Part shown: piece by piece, positions 32,150-44,095 of the stretch
How the letters are laid out: each line of letters starts with the position of its first letter
Numbering within the stretch: the first letter of the stretch is position 1
DNA from: Liolophura sinensis
Lineage: Eukaryota > Mollusca > Polyplacophora > Chitonida > Chitonidae
DNA length: 64,000 nt
Reading direction: 5' to 3'
Assembly (NCBI RefSeq): GCF_032854445.1
Contig: NC_088306.1
Location: 6,693,924 to 6,757,923 of the forward strand
Made by a program: the position numbers and the translations under genes
The notes under the pieces: model-generated
Databases searched by the model: none
What the model was told of the DNA's origin: nothing
Seen by the model: only the letters and a program-made list of their open reading frames with translations

Positions 32150-32735
32150 ACTAAGTAAGGATAAATGTTGTCAGTAAGGATAAACGTTTAACACTAACTC
32201 CCGAATACAAAGGTATGTTAGAAATTATACAAATAAGAAATAAAGCCGGTAACACAAAAGAGAGAAGCGGTCATCAGTTTTCCATGATGCCGGGCAGACA
32301 ATGAATATTCCAGGGATGAATTCCATATCAAAGTTCAAATTCGTAGTCCGTGAATGAGTTCCATGTCAAATAACAGCTAAACAAGAATCTCAGTCGCGCT
32401 TTCATTGCAACTGTTCACAAAAGGCATCGTGCTGATGTAATTAGCATGGCTACCTTTACGGCCCCTAGCCCCAGGGTAAGCGGTATTAGATACAGTTTGA
32501 AAAGGACAAGCATTACAGACCCTAACCGATCAGATTATGATTCAAAAGTAACGGACGATTACGTCTTTTCCATTAATATGTAAAGATCTCATGCTACAAG
32601 AGGCGCCATCTATGATGTTACACATGACATACAAGATAGACGGTTACACTAGGCAAACAGCGCAATCTATGTTGGTAAATAACACGTACATGATAGATAT
32701 GTACATAGGGATAACAGCGCTGTCTATGTGGTTGT
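32150..32735 (-). mobile_element. 3' flanking/terminal repeat of Penelope-like element copy 2
   Basis: Collinear with 7985-8540: AACGTTTAACACTAACTCCC, GAAATTATACAAATA, AGAGAGAAGCGGTCATC, then the CAGCGC...ATAGATATGTACATA block next to the RT end. Confidence 0.65.
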
Positions 32736-33492
32736 TCACAATGCAGATCGCCAGAGATTCTGAACGCTCTGTCCATACCTGCCAACGAAAGTGTCTTTAT
32801 GAAAGGTTTTGTGTTTGTTAAGTAGTTCCTCCAGAGTACATGTAGTAGCAGAATACGTGGTTGTCTTTGTAGATGCACATAGCTCTTGAACAAGAATTTG
32901 ATAATAATGATTCTTGCAAATAAAGATGACATTATTAGGAGCCTTGTCTGCTACAGTGATGACAAATTTACTGTGAAGGTCAGCCAGTGTTTCTTGCACA
33001 GTGGGATCCTTCAGAACCTGTTTAACTTTAGGTAGAGCATCAATGTCTAGACGGTGTATAGTTAAACTAATCTCAAGCCAATCGTTAAGTACCGAAGAAT
33101 CCACTTTCTCCCCTTTTGACCATTTTTTAACATACTCCTCAAGTGCCGAGATGATATTTTTTTTTGTTTGATCGAATGTTGACATTACTCTTTTCTCTAT
33201 ACTTAGGACCCCTCACAAAGAGATTCCTTAGATCATGATTCTTAATAATATTAAGGTCACCAGTCAGGACATGTTTACATTTGTCGTAGGTAAAAACTGA
33301 GGATTCACAATCACAGTTATAGCCGCCAGAAGTATACGTCGCCAAATCGAACTCCTTGATGGCCTGAGAATAATTGAAAATTTTGGAAGCGATATGCATT
33401 GTAAACTCATAGGATATGCAAGGTGGCTCTTGGATATTAAAATAATTAGGCACAGTGCTACAAACATCAGGTTCATTAAAGATGCTTTTCAT
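32736..33492 (-). pseudogene. Penelope-like RT remnant: N-terminal part joined to last codons
   Basis: Two overlapping frames. The first (33492-33139) holds the N-terminal region, with HVLTGDLNIIKNHDLRNL and GPKYREKSN; the second (33185-32736) continues with VITVADKAPNNVIF and KNHYYQIL. The shift falls at an A/T homopolymer near 33150-33165, likely a one-base slip. After ELLNKHKTFHK the frame jumps directly into YGQSVQNLWRSA, the extreme C-terminus seen also at 63.0 kb. The whole catalytic core (all RT boxes) is therefore missing by one in-frame internal deletion. Family as for 8541-9175. It is a dead copy, though it could be a deletion derivative that was mobilised as such. Confidence 0.65.
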
Positions 33493-34182
33493 TAAAGATA
33501 ATGGCTTTTCGGCTTTTGTCTATGTTATTTCACATAAGATGTCGGAGGCCAGATTCATTTGTGTTCAGATCTGAGGCGGGGGTAAGGGGACCGAGGCTGG
33601 GACTGGGGGAATCTTGGAAACAAGAGGGCGGGGCTTGGACTTGAACACGCGACCTCTTCGGGTAAGGGGTAATTTACTGCCGGCAAAAGCCATCAGGCTG
33701 TTTCAGCCTCAGTGGTGTAAGTTGTTATCTCAATGAGAGCAAGATAATTGCAAGTGCAAGGTAATTATTCATTTATTCCTCAAGGCTAAAATCTTAATGT
33801 GTCTATATGTCACAACACTCAGCCATTGCTACAAGGCAGCTATTTGTCCGTACAAATCTATGTTGGCACATACCACGGGTTTCAGTTTAATGAGACTGTC
33901 TGATTTTTTATGGTATCACCTTTGGAGAAAAGTGATTTTTTGGCACCGTGCATGTATGGCAACCGCAGGGTATTCAGGGCCGTGTGTGGAGTGACCTTTG
34001 TAATATTTCATGCACCAGGTCTTTAAAATATGTATAATACTTAAACTGAAAGACGTAATGTTTTGTGAACTGGTAAGTGTGAAGCATTTTGTTTCCAGCA
34101 TAATGATACCACGGGAGAAAGTTTCGCGAGATTTTGTTTAAAGAGGCTCTGCCAGAGATTTTTTGGGGGACAGAAACCTTTC
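33493..34182. other. No gene seen
   Basis: No recognisable exon. GGACTTGAACACGCGACCTC at about 33637 looks like a tRNA/SINE B box in reverse orientation, but no head or tail was found around it. Confidence 0.3.
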
Positions 34183-34392
34183 AGAGAAAATCCAATCGAA
34201 TTTTGGCTCTTATTTTATAAGGGCACAAATAATTATCTTTCACGAACTATCAGCGAAAATCCAATCGAGTTTTGGCTCTTATTTTATAAGGGCACAAATA
34301 ATTATCTTTCACAAACTATCAGCGAAAATCCAATCGAATTTTGGCTCTTATTTTATAAGGGCACAAATAATTATCTTTCACAAACTATCAGC
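34183..34392 (+). repeat. Tandem triplication, 69-bp unit
   Basis: Three nearly identical units (GAAAATCCAATCGAATTTTG, GGCTCTTATTTTATAAGGGC, ATTATCTTTCAC). Because 69 is a multiple of 3 an open frame (34163-34468) runs through with a repeated 23-residue peptide. The few differences between units change amino acids, so I do not call a gene. Confidence 0.85.
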
Positions 34393-35145
34393 CTCATCTG
34401 TGAACGTGTTCACAATTCCCAAAAAAATTTTCTATTGTGGGGGAGCACAAAATTTTTATATGGGCTAAATACTCCAAATTTTAGCACCTTTTCGAGAATC
34501 CACATTTTCGCGAGGATAACAGATGCATCGTCTTGTTTGAAGCCATTGGTGCACAAGGGGTTATAATTTAGCAGTCATAAATTATATTACCATGTCTTCT
34601 AATTCCACCGCTCTAGAGTACCGTATGTCACCAAGTGTCCACATTATTAAGTGGTATTTATGATTATAAATATATGGCCTTCCAAGCATGACGCCAGATA
34701 AGATTCGGAGAAAGACATATGGAGAATCAACATGGTCCATCTCAGTGCCATTATACACACCTGGTAAACCTGGGGCCGGTTTTTCAAAGGTGCATTAAGA
34801 TTATAAACCAGAGTTAATTCTTAATACTCGTCTTGGTCTAATACAAAACCAAGGCAGTTTAGTCCAGACTAAATTTAATACTGGGCTTAACTGCTAATAC
34901 AATTTGAAACACCTGGGCTTGCACGAAATAGTCAATGTTTGAAGATCACACATAGAATGCCAGCCTGTTTGTAAAGTAATATATACCAATGCAACAAATT
35001 GGTGTTGAGAATAAATTTGTTTGTCAGTGTTTTATGTGATTCTCTTTCACTCGTTACTTCGTCTACCTAGTTTTGTACATGTATTATTATTGTGTATACT
35101 GGAAATAATTCCTACCTGCAATATATTGTATTAAACAGCTTGGAT
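34393..35145. other. No gene; possible old repeat
   Basis: At 34780-34930 the text GGGGCCGGTTTTTCAAAGGTG followed by alternating TTAAGA/TTAATA-type words has the look of a dispersed invertebrate repeat; no partner copy is in this window. Confidence 0.3.
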
Positions 35146-35149
35146 TAAA

Positions 35150-35420
35150 CCGTAACTAGGTAAATAAACAAGGATATGTGCGTCGAAATAGACATCCGTA
35201 TACCAGCTGTTAACCAAGATGGATGTTCCGGGTCAATAATCACAAGGTCAGTTCCCAAAAAGTAAAAATAACAATTAACACAAACCACTAACAAGAATGT
35301 ATATGAAGTACGAAAATAGGACGGAATCATACAAAGAGAAGCAGTCAACAGTTTTCAATGATGTTGGAAAGACGCAAGGTATGTTCCAGGCGTATGGGTG
35401 AAATCAGTTTGCAAATCATG
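35150..35420 (-). mobile_element. Solitary Penelope-like end fragment
   Basis: GCGTCGAAATAGACATCCG, TATACCAGCTGTTAACCAAG, ATGTTCCGGGTCAATAATC, ACACAAACCACTAACAAGAA, GAAGCAGTCAACAGTTTTCA, ATGATGTTGGAAAGACGCAA: the same block order as 62650-62870. No RT part follows. Confidence 0.65.
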
Positions 35421-35569
35421 TATAGACAAAAGGCATTCGTACGATAACACGAACCGGTGGGCTGAACACCGCGCAAAATAACATCCAGCAGCTCATAGTT
35501 ATATCTGCCACAAGTTGTAAATGTCTTCTACTAAAGCCTTTACATGAACAGTTGGAATAAAGCCGTAAC

Positions 35570-35655
35570 TGAGGTAAATAGACACGACGCCGTATTTCAC
35601 TGATAACGTTTGACCAGTTGCCAATTACCACACTGGCTTCACTGCTCTGGATTTA
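35570..35655 (+). repeat. Dispersed repeat block, copy 2
   Basis: GAGGTAAATAGACACGACGC, CCGTATTTCACTG, CCAATTACCACACTGG, TCTGGATTTACTCTCC; see copy 1 at 3590-3695. Confidence 0.45.
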
Positions 35656-36449
35656 CTCTCCTTGTTGTTTTATTATATTCACTTGGCACAATATTTATTT
35701 CACTGCCAAGGAACCGTCACTCGAGGTCATTTGAAGTATTTCAGTATTTCCATCAACATTTAGAATAAGCCTTTAAATGGTGTAAATTGACAAGAAACCG
35801 GAATTCATGGGTTAAGCGTAACCATTTGTCATCTAAAAAAGACAGCTTTGGGAGTGAAAGCAGGGAAGAATCGACTTATTTTTTTTATATTTTCTTCACC
35901 ACTTTCGAAAATCTAAGGAATTTCGCTTTTCGCTGGCCAGGTCGACGGAAGTACCGGTTTGGAGCATTTATGACGTATTTGTTGCTTAAATTGCTTGAAT
36001 GCACTTTTTTGCCCTTTCCCGGCAAGTACGAATATCATTGGATGGACGATTGTGACAGAAAGCAAAGCACATACACTTTACATATTTCCTTGTTTTTTTT
36101 TCTTTATACCCGTCCTCGGTGCGCAACAGCAGATTCAACGTGTTATCTATATTTACCTACCTACTTCTACATACATAGAAATAAATAAGACTCCTTCTTT
36201 TGCAGTTGGATAAAGATGTATTCGCCTATTTGAGAAAATGGGATTCTGTCTATTCTTTTGTGCTTTCATTTATTTTTATTTTTTTGCCACAGGTTCCCCA
36301 GTTCCTAGTATATCCTCTGCACAGTCAAAAGAACGTTGATGACCATGTTGGATCGCCTAACTGTTACACCACGTTTGCATAAATGATTTAACACGGCCAA
36401 GATGGTCCCGACTAATTGCATGAGCAAGGATCACTACTCCTGGTCTCTA

Positions 36450-36800
36450 TGCATCAAAACAGACATTCGTGTACCAGCTATCAATAAAAATGGACGTTCT
36501 AGGTCAAGAATAACTCGGTCAGTTCCTAAAACGACGTTTAACACGAACTACCAAAGAACTATAAAGGAAGTATATTAAGCACGAAAATAGGACGGGATCG
36601 TACAAAGAGAAGCGGTCAAGAGTTTTCAATGATGTTGGAAAGACACAAGGTATGTTCTATATGACTAAATGAAATCAAATCGAGTACCATCCTAGAATAT
36701 AAGTTATGGATAATAAAATATGCATCTCAGTAGCGCCTTGATTGCAAGTGTGCATGTATCCAAAGCGGCGATCCAATTCAACACGATGAATATACAGACG
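36450..36800 (-). mobile_element. Solitary Penelope-like end fragment
   Basis: ATTCGTGTACCAGCTATCAA, GACGTTCTAGGTCAAGAATAA, ACGAACTACCAAAGAACTA, GATGTTGGAAAGACACAAGG, then GAATATAAGTTATGGATAATAAA and CAAAGCGGCGATCCAATTCA, as in 62650-62980. The stretch 35656-36449 before it has no supported gene. Confidence 0.65.
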
Positions 36801-37074
36801 TGGCCCGGGTTAAGTCCGATATTTGCTGTAGGGACAAAATAGAATTACTCTAGATGAACACAAAATTGTGATTTGGCTAGCAAATATGGACTGTGGTCAA
36901 AAATCTGCATCGTTATGGCCTCTTTATCTCCAAATATTTAGGACCTTTAAACCCCTGTGTACCACGGGGTGTAATTTAGCAATCATGATTAATTTTACCG
37001 TGTGTTGTTACCAAAATCTATGCCTCGAAACATTCGTATGTCAGCCGTACAGGGTATACATGTGTAGAATTAAC

Positions 37075-37230
37075 AAGTATATAAAGTACCGATATTTGAC
37101 GGAATCGTACAGTCAAAAATTTTTAATGATGTTGAAAAAACGCAATGTATGTTCTAGGCGAAGGAATGAAATCAGTATCAAATCGTATACCATGCTGGCT
37201 TAGATGTTATCGGTAATCAGAATATGTATT
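37075..37230 (-). mobile_element. Partial Penelope-like end fragment
   Basis: ATAAAGTACCGATATTTGACGG, ATCGTACAGTC, TTAATGATGTTGAAAAAACG, CAATGTATGTTCTAGGCG, AATCAGTATCAAATCGTATACC. Decayed and shorter than the other copies. Confidence 0.5.
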
Positions 37231-38218
37231 TCCGCTGCATTTTGATTATAACTGTAAATATTCCGTATGTGGCGACGTATAGACTGCCCAAAAGCGCCGA
37301 TATAAATATAAAATAAACAGGATATAAATAGGATTCCCATATTTGACAAAAAAAACTATACTAATTTTCGTTTCTTTTACAACCTTTTCTGATTTAAAGT
37401 GTGCCACAGAACAGCTAGGATACATTTATGGATCTACTTATTTGACAGGAGAGAAATACAAGGCTTTCCATTTCTTTCCTTTTAGAACTTCACAGTTATA
37501 CAGCACGGAGGCTTTTTACACTTTAGTGGTTGAACAGAATCATGAGGAGAATAATTAAAGTTCTAGATAAACCTATATTTGTGTTTTACTCTCATACTGT
37601 AAAACTAGGGAATTGCTACACCAGATTTCCAATTTATTTCATTGGTGCTTTTTATAATATTTCACTTATACCAGGGCTGTGAAAAAAAAGGCCGGGAAAA
37701 CCTCACCGGGAGGCCGCTCCCAGACCCCGGGGTATCAACGGTGACGTTTTAACTCACGTATCATGACATCTTCACCAGTTCACGGCTTAAAATGAAATTG
37801 ATGACTCTGTTAGACTTGTGCTCTTCTAGTTTTCAATGCAATATTGAGGAGCGGTTTAATCGGTTTTGATGGAAGGAACTATAAAGCCCATATAACGTGC
37901 AAATGTACATTTCCGTAATCTCACAGGACAAACGTTCATATTTTATCGGTTGTAGCAACAATCAGTACTCGTGACATCCAGGATTCAAAACACTGCGGCG
38001 CTGACAGTAAAAACAGAAGATCGACGACAGTGTGATAGCACGGTGAAATATGGCCTCCTGTTATTTTACCCGTTAGGGTTTTATTCTAACTGTTTATTTG
38101 AATACTTAAATGGTAGTAAATTACATTCCACATACCCATTGCTTAAGCAGAGATATGTAAAAAAATATACAATGATGTTAACTGTACTTAGAAGACATTG
38201 ATCTATAATTGTTTTTCC
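37231..38218. other. No gene seen
   Basis: Short chance frames only (for example 37343-37558, 37971-38201) with no recognised motif. Confidence 0.35.
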
Positions 38219-38301
38219 TCCCTCCATAATGCTGGTCGCCGTTGTATAAGTGAAATGTTCTTAAGTACGGCGTAAAACACCAATCAAAAAAATAAATAAA
38301 T
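38219..38301 (+). mobile_element. SINE 3'-tail fragment
   Basis: CCTCCATAATGCTGGTCGCCG, TTGTATAAGTGAAATGTTC, GTACGGCGTAAAACACCAATC and an (AAAT)n end. The head and most of the body are missing. Confidence 0.8.
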
Positions 38302-38867
38302 CTATAATTGTTCAAACTGTTGTATTGCTATCACATTTAATATATAAAAACATTTAAAAAAAACATGGCCCATAAAACTTACGCATGCACTTTCCCGTTC
38401 CTTGACTCTCAGAGGCAATACAAAAATCTGCTGTACGAACAAGCATGCAGATCCAGGATTCCAATTTCATTCCATAGACTCTCTGTACGTGACAGCTATT
38501 TGCAAGATCGTACACTTTGCGTTTCGTATAGAAGAAGGCAATAACGTCACACTTCACGACACGTTTTTCCCATACTTTATTCTTCCAAACAAGATGGTCT
38601 GGCTAACAGTATCGGTTGCAGTTTCCACATCGTGGACATCACTTTAAGTTAATTAACTCGATTCAAGCTGTGCACAGCCAGAATAATGTATTATCTACGT
38701 TGAAGGCAAGGTTCACGAACTATGGCATAAGCCATGAATTAAAACCATATGATCGATATCAAGGACAGGGATATTGAATATAGACGGAAACATGCATGTA
38801 CATGTTGATGTAGGCTAAATGTGAAGTAATTGATTATGTGTCTTTTACTCTTGTCTAATTGAACAGT

Positions 38868-38915
38868 ATGAATGAATGAATAATTATGGCTTATCACCAT
38901 TTCGGCATATGTTAT
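38868..38915 (-). mobile_element. LINE 3' tail, severely 5'-truncated
   Basis: TATGAATGAATGAATAATTATGGC, TTATCACCATTTCGGCATA matches the 3' end of the LINE family in the same orientation as the big copies. Confidence 0.55.
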
Positions 38916-39087
38916 GATACCTAATTACTACATTATTCTGCGATTTTATCACAGACCTGATCATTAGGTCTAATTATTGCCTTTTCGGTTTGATGTTGAA
39001 TAACGGATTGTACCAGGTACCTGTGGTATATGAAGTTCACATACTCGGAGAATTTCAATTTTCTATTATTCACAGCCTATAAATTCT

Positions 39088-39160
39088 TGATATGCTCGCC
39101 ACGATATGGCTGAAATATGGCCGAAGTGGTGTTAACCCGTAATCATTCATTCGTTTAATT
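39088..39160 (+). mobile_element. LINE 3' tail in opposite orientation
   Basis: GCTCGCCACGATATGGCTG, AAATATGGCCGAAGTGGTG, TTAACCCGTAATCATTCATTC: the terminal hairpin and CATT end of the LINE read on the plus strand. It faces the tail at 38868-38915, about 170 bp away. Confidence 0.65.
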
Positions 39161-39504
39161 CTTGATACATTGCTTAAGGATGTAACATGAGCTTCAGGAA
39201 TCTCCGGATAGATCTATTGTGACGGCATATACGTACCTGGTGTACATCACGAAGATAGATATTTAGGTAGTATATTTTCAATAGTATGTAAAACATGGAC
39301 AGAGCGTCCATTATCTCTCACACGCTTCATGATTATATCTCGCTCCATTTGATCAGACCCTAGTATCTTTTTATTCATTGTGTTCAATTAGATTGCCCGT
39401 TGTAATTAGATATCTGAAAAGCTGCAGTCGGAAGGCAAATGAGATACGTATTTTTATAATCCACAACTTCTATACTATCAAGGTACACAATTTGGAAATT
39501 GATA

Positions 39505-39730
39505 TCATACATTTGTCTGGAACATTCCTTGCGCCTCTCCAACATCATTGAAAACTGTTGGATACTTGTTTTCGCAGGGGGCCCCCAATATCCTACTTTA
39601 TATACTTTTTTTTAGTTCTTTAGTGGTTTATGTTAGGCGTCATTTTGGGAATTGGCTTTGCCATTACTAACTCTGAACGTCTATCTAGGTTGGCGGCTGG
39701 AATATATGTTTCGACCCATAGCTTTTCAGT
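39505..39730 (+). mobile_element. Penelope-like end fragment, opposite orientation
   Basis: GTCTGGAACATTCCTTGCGC, CAACATCATTGAAAACTG, TTCTTTAGTGGTTTATG, ACGTCTATCTAGGTTGGCGG, TATGTTTCGACCCATAGC are reverse complements of the blocks in 35150-35420. Confidence 0.6.
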
Positions 39731-40790
39731 TGCTAATGTTCACAGTGAATCAATCCTTAAAATATGTAACACTAGACTGAAGAAGTCCTGGAGCCATATA
39801 TTGTAACGTCACACATGCGTAGTGTAATGCATAAGGTTATATTTGGGGTAGAAATATGTATTCTGCATAGGCCTATGCACACTGTAAAAAATCATCATTT
39901 TACGAAGTGCTCAGAATGGCTCGCTTTCTCAACATGAAAAAGCAAAAAAGACCTGTAAAACATGATATGGTAATATGGTGACAACACAGCATTTTTAGTA
40001 ATTTAAGAACAGTGGTACCTAATGAATTGGAATAAACACTACGTATTTTAGCTAATTCTAGTTAAGCCGTGATGCTATAGGGATTTCCTAATGCTGCAGG
40101 GGTGTTTGGTACACGGGTTTCCAATATATTCGTATATTGCGTTAAAAAGGAATTACCACAGAATTAATTCAAAACCAGGAAGGGTAACTAAAATCCCCAG
40201 AACGGAAACATCGGGTAGATGTAATAAACACCATTATTTTTCTTAATATTAGTCTATAGGCCTAAAACTTCGTGCTTCGCTAATTTTGACATTATCAAGA
40301 TGAAACCAATAACATATACCGTACTTAAATTCTGTTAGAAATCAATACTCTAAAAACTGTTTCTCTTGTTCAGCTTTCCTTAAGTTAAACTGTCAGTTGT
40401 TTTTTGAAAGTTTGTCTATTTTTAGACTAATTCTTTCCCTAGTAAAATGTAATTTTGTTGTTATAAATATTAACGTATTGAACAATGTATTGTATAAAGC
40501 AAACTTTTGACATCTCTATGGTATAAAAATGTCGTTATGTAAATAAATTTTGTCTGTATTATATTATACTCCGCCATGTACTTATCACTTCCTGATGACG
40601 CTTCACTTGACCTATGTATGTGATAGTAATACGCTGTTAGACGTCGGCGTAGTTTCCGAAAAGTTTAAATTGTAATAAGTTTCCGCCATAAAATTACAAT
40701 AAGGCATTTATGGGATAAATAGGATATGAAATTCGTGACCCTCGATATCTAATTTATTAAACTCGAGTAGCAGTTTTTTATTCCTCGTCG
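39731..40790. other. No gene seen
   Basis: AT-rich sequence without a supported exon or repeat. Confidence 0.4.
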
Positions 40791-40794
40791 AAGG

Positions 40795-41560
40795 CTACTC
40801 AATATAGATATGGGGGAATTGTGGGAGACAGTCAGTTGGACAATATAGATATAGGGAATTGTGGGAGACACAGTCAGTTCGTCAATATAGATGTGGGGAA
40901 ATTGTGGGAGACACAGTCAGTTCGCCGATATAGATATGGGGAATTGTGGGAGACACAGCCAGTTCGTCAATATAGATATGGGGGAATTGTGGAAGACACT
41001 GTCAGTTGGTCAATATAGATAATGGGGAATTGTGGTCAGTATAGGTGTGGGGAATTGTTGGAGACACTGTCAGTTCATCAATATAGATATTGGGGAATTG
41101 TGGGAGGCACAGTCAGTTCGTCAATATAGATATGGGGGAATTGTGGGAGACACAGTCAGTTCGTCAATATAGATATGGGGGAATTGTGGGAGACACAGTC
41201 AATTGGTCAATATAGATATGGGGGAATTGTGGGAGACACAGTCAGTTCGTCAATATAGATATGGGGGAATTGTGGGAGACACAGTCAGTTGGACAATATA
41301 GATATGGGGAATTGTGGGAGACACAGTCAGTTCGTCAATATAGATATGGGGGAATTGTGGAAGACACACTCAGTTCGCCAATATAGATATGGGAGAATTG
41401 TGGGGAACAGTTCGTCAATATAGATATGGGGGAATTGTGGGAGACACAGTCAGTTCGTCAATATAGATATGGGGAATTGTGGGAGACACAGTCACTTCCT
41501 CAATATAGATATGTGGGAATTGTGGGAGACACAGTCAGTTCGTCAGTATAGATATGGGGA
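40795..41560 (+). repeat. Minisatellite, 43-44-bp unit, about 17 copies
   Basis: Unit: GTCAATATAGATATGGGGGA, ATTGTGGGAGACACAGTCAG, TTC. Several units are exact apart from the length of the G run; edge units decay (41560-41640). One unit is shortened near 41030 and one near 41405. Open frames on the plus strand here are a by-product of the repeat. Confidence 0.92.
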
Positions 41561-41680
41561 TATGTGGGAAATGTCGCAGAGAACTAGTTTGTCAATATGC
41601 ATATTTGGGAAGTCTGGCAGACAGTCAGTTCATCAGAATAAATATGTTGTGGCAGAGAGTTCGACCATATATATATGCTC

Positions 41681-41744
41681 ACAAAACTACTTTGGGGGAC
41701 ATTATATTTTTGGGGACATATTCGTGTCCCCCAAAAGTTTTGTG
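41681..41744. repeat. Short palindrome
   Basis: ACAAAACTACTTTGGGGGACA faces TGTCCCCCAAAAGTTTTGT across about 24 bp. It could be a fold-back element end; no second copy was found with certainty. Confidence 0.6.
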
Positions 41745-43960
41745 CCCGAAAACTTGTGACTATTTCGGGCTCATTACTAGCATTGCTGATAAGAATATGA
41801 CCTAATTTGGGCAAAATTTTGCAAACTGCAATTATGCACCTCAAGATCAATCTACCAAAGAAGTTTTAAATTTGGAAGTGCATTTATCGGCTTTTCGATT
41901 TATGCAACTATTGGGGACAGGATACAAAATTTGATTTTTAAGAAATTGTCGAGCCATATGGATCAGTTGACTGTTAAATCTTGGTCTGTTCTTGTATTAC
42001 TTCTCTTTTACATGTAGCATTTGTCAGATTTATGTACATAGTAATTCACCTCTCCCTGGTGACATTTCCGCCTGATTTCAAACACATGGTCCAGTATTAT
42101 TTAATAATAAATGATTTAATTTATTATTTAAATATTTTTTTATCCAGTTTCATGTCTGCAGGTAGTACATTTCATATATTTAGAAGGTAGAAGTGGCCAT
42201 ACCGTTATCCAGCTATATCAGATCAGCCATCAATAATTAAAATAAACTGTATTTAATGATGGTAAAAGGTAAGGTCAGTCAGCTGTAATGTTGGCAGTTG
42301 CTGATCTCACCTAAGGCCTTCTATCCTGAAGTAAAATTCGTTTTGTTCGATTTCAATGAAACTTGGTTTAAATTTAGACTACACCAAGATACATAAGTAC
42401 AGTGTAGATTTTCAATTTCCATGATCAGGTGTCCGTCTGTCTGTCTCATGCAGCATATGTTATCAAATTCTGTCAAAATGCTATAACTGTTACAGTTTTC
42501 ATCCAACTGTAATGAAGCTTGGTTTAAGTGCACACTGCATCAAGATACATAATGCCCATATATTGATTTCATTTTGAATGGTCTGCTGTCTGCGTGCATG
42601 TCTGTAAGCATGTACAGTAAGATACATATAAATTCGTAGTACTGATTTGCGATTTTGATGGTCTATTGTCTGTTATATATACATAATTTTGTAATCAACA
42701 GTGATGATTTTGTTCCAATCAATAGAGCTACTGTCTCATCAGAGACTAATTTTTTGTATGTTTCTACATCATGTGTTGTATTGCTCTTTAAATTTAAACT
42801 GACGTTATTCTTTTTTTTCCTTTCAGTATAACTTTAACATACATGTCAGAGGATCCTTACCTCATCAAGATATTACAAGGATCCCCTAAATAACTTTTGA
42901 GTGCTGTCTGGCCAACCATGTCAGTGTGTCTACGCAACTGACTCCTATCTCTGAGATCGGTTGTCCATGTTCCCAGCTTAGTTTCCACATTAACCTCTCT
43001 AAATCGTGACATTCACTAAACTGGAACTCTCTATTGTCCCCTGCCCTGCCGTCTGTGGGTCTAGTCTGTACACGATAAAAAACGGGATCTTAAAGTAATT
43101 TGAAATTTTACCAAACGTAATTTCACCTGATAATTCTTAAATACTGAAGACCACAATGCTGCAACAGCATCCGCACTGTGAAAATTGACATTTTTGAATG
43201 GCATGAATCTTGGTAATTTGGGGAGAGGAGGAGGTGAACGGAGTCTGCTGCCCTTTCAAAATTTAAGATGATATTTTTTCACAACAGTTGCTCATAGTTG
43301 CTTTCGTTTATTAACTTTATTAAAGTTAAAAATTTCAAACAAGTGGCCATTCACCCTATTAATAATGTTCACCTTCTTGGTTTGAGTCCAAACTGTGTCT
43401 TCTTCTGAACGATGCCAAGCGTAGGGAACTGGAGTCGAAAATGGTGGGTTAGCAAAGCCTGGCTTTGATTCCCATTCATCGGAAACCTTAATGTTGATTG
43501 TGATGTTATGATATTTATTATTCATAAATAACTACGTTGTATGAAGTCAGATTTACAAAAGCATTTTAGGAAACATTTTTACGACACACAGATTTGACAT
43601 GTTTTTAGGACAGCACAATTGTGCAAGAGTAGTGAAGGGAAGAGAACTCATTTGTGTTTCTGAAATCTATTAAAACTGGGAAGAATGAAACAGATCCCTG
43701 TTCTAAACTGACTGCCAACTTTAAATTCTGGCAAGTATTTGACAGCTCTCTTGGGTTTAAAGTGGTCAATGCAGATTGTTGTATGTTGAATTTACTTTAA
43801 ATCTTCAACCTTTTCAAGCACCAAAGCACTTTTTCAGTGATACTTATGTACACAATGTTCAGGAAAATGTCATCTTCATAAAACTGTCAAAATTATTTCT
43901 CTACACCCTATAGTTCAAAATATTGGTTGTAGTGTTAGTTGAAAAGGTTGAACAGTTAGG
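41745..43960. other. No firm gene; weak internal duplication at 42340-42680
   Basis: Blocks such as AATGAAACTTGGTTTAAAT, CACCAAGATACATAA, GTCCGTCTGTCTG recur about 165 bp later (AATGAAGCTTGGTTTAAGT, CATCAAGATACATAA), so a two-copy ancient repeat is likely. A polypyrimidine tract and CAG at 42808-42826 could be a splice acceptor, but the frame after it stops within 23 codons. Confidence 0.35.
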
Positions 43961-43962
43961 GT

Positions 43963-44095
43963 ATTTATTTGATTGGTGTTGTGTGCCGTAATCAAGAATA
44001 TTTCACTTATATGACGCCAGTCAGCATTATGGTGGGAGCAAATCAGGGGATACCCACCACCACCCGCGGTTTTTGAAAGTCTCTTGCGCCCAGGG
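43963..44095 (-). mobile_element. SINE, 3'-half fragment
   Basis: ATTTGATTGGTGTTGTGTGCCG, CAAGAATATTTCACTTATA, GCCAGTCAGCATTATGGTGGG, GGATACCCACCACCACCCG: reverse-complement SINE tail and part of the body. The head is missing. Confidence 0.7.

Noticed and set aside
33630-33665. tRNA-like B box in reverse
   Set aside because: No A box at the right distance and no tRNA fold; not enough for a tRNA gene or SINE.
34163-34468. Repeat peptide frame over the 69-bp triplication
   Set aside because: Differences between units are mostly amino-acid changing and no gene context exists.
35787-36188. 133-codon plus-strand frame
   Set aside because: Aromatic-rich translation of AT-rich DNA, no motif, near decayed repeats.
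37660-37740. Possible SINE (TATTTCACTTATACCA and GGGAGGCCGC text)
   Set aside because: Only about 15 bp match the SINE and the rest does not align.
40821-41759. Plus-strand frames across the minisatellite
   Set aside because: They shift with G-run length and merely follow the repeat.
42808-42900. Candidate exon after TTTCCTTTCAG
   Set aside because: The frame stops after about 22 codons, no donor follows, and no link to the exons at 45 kb could be shown.
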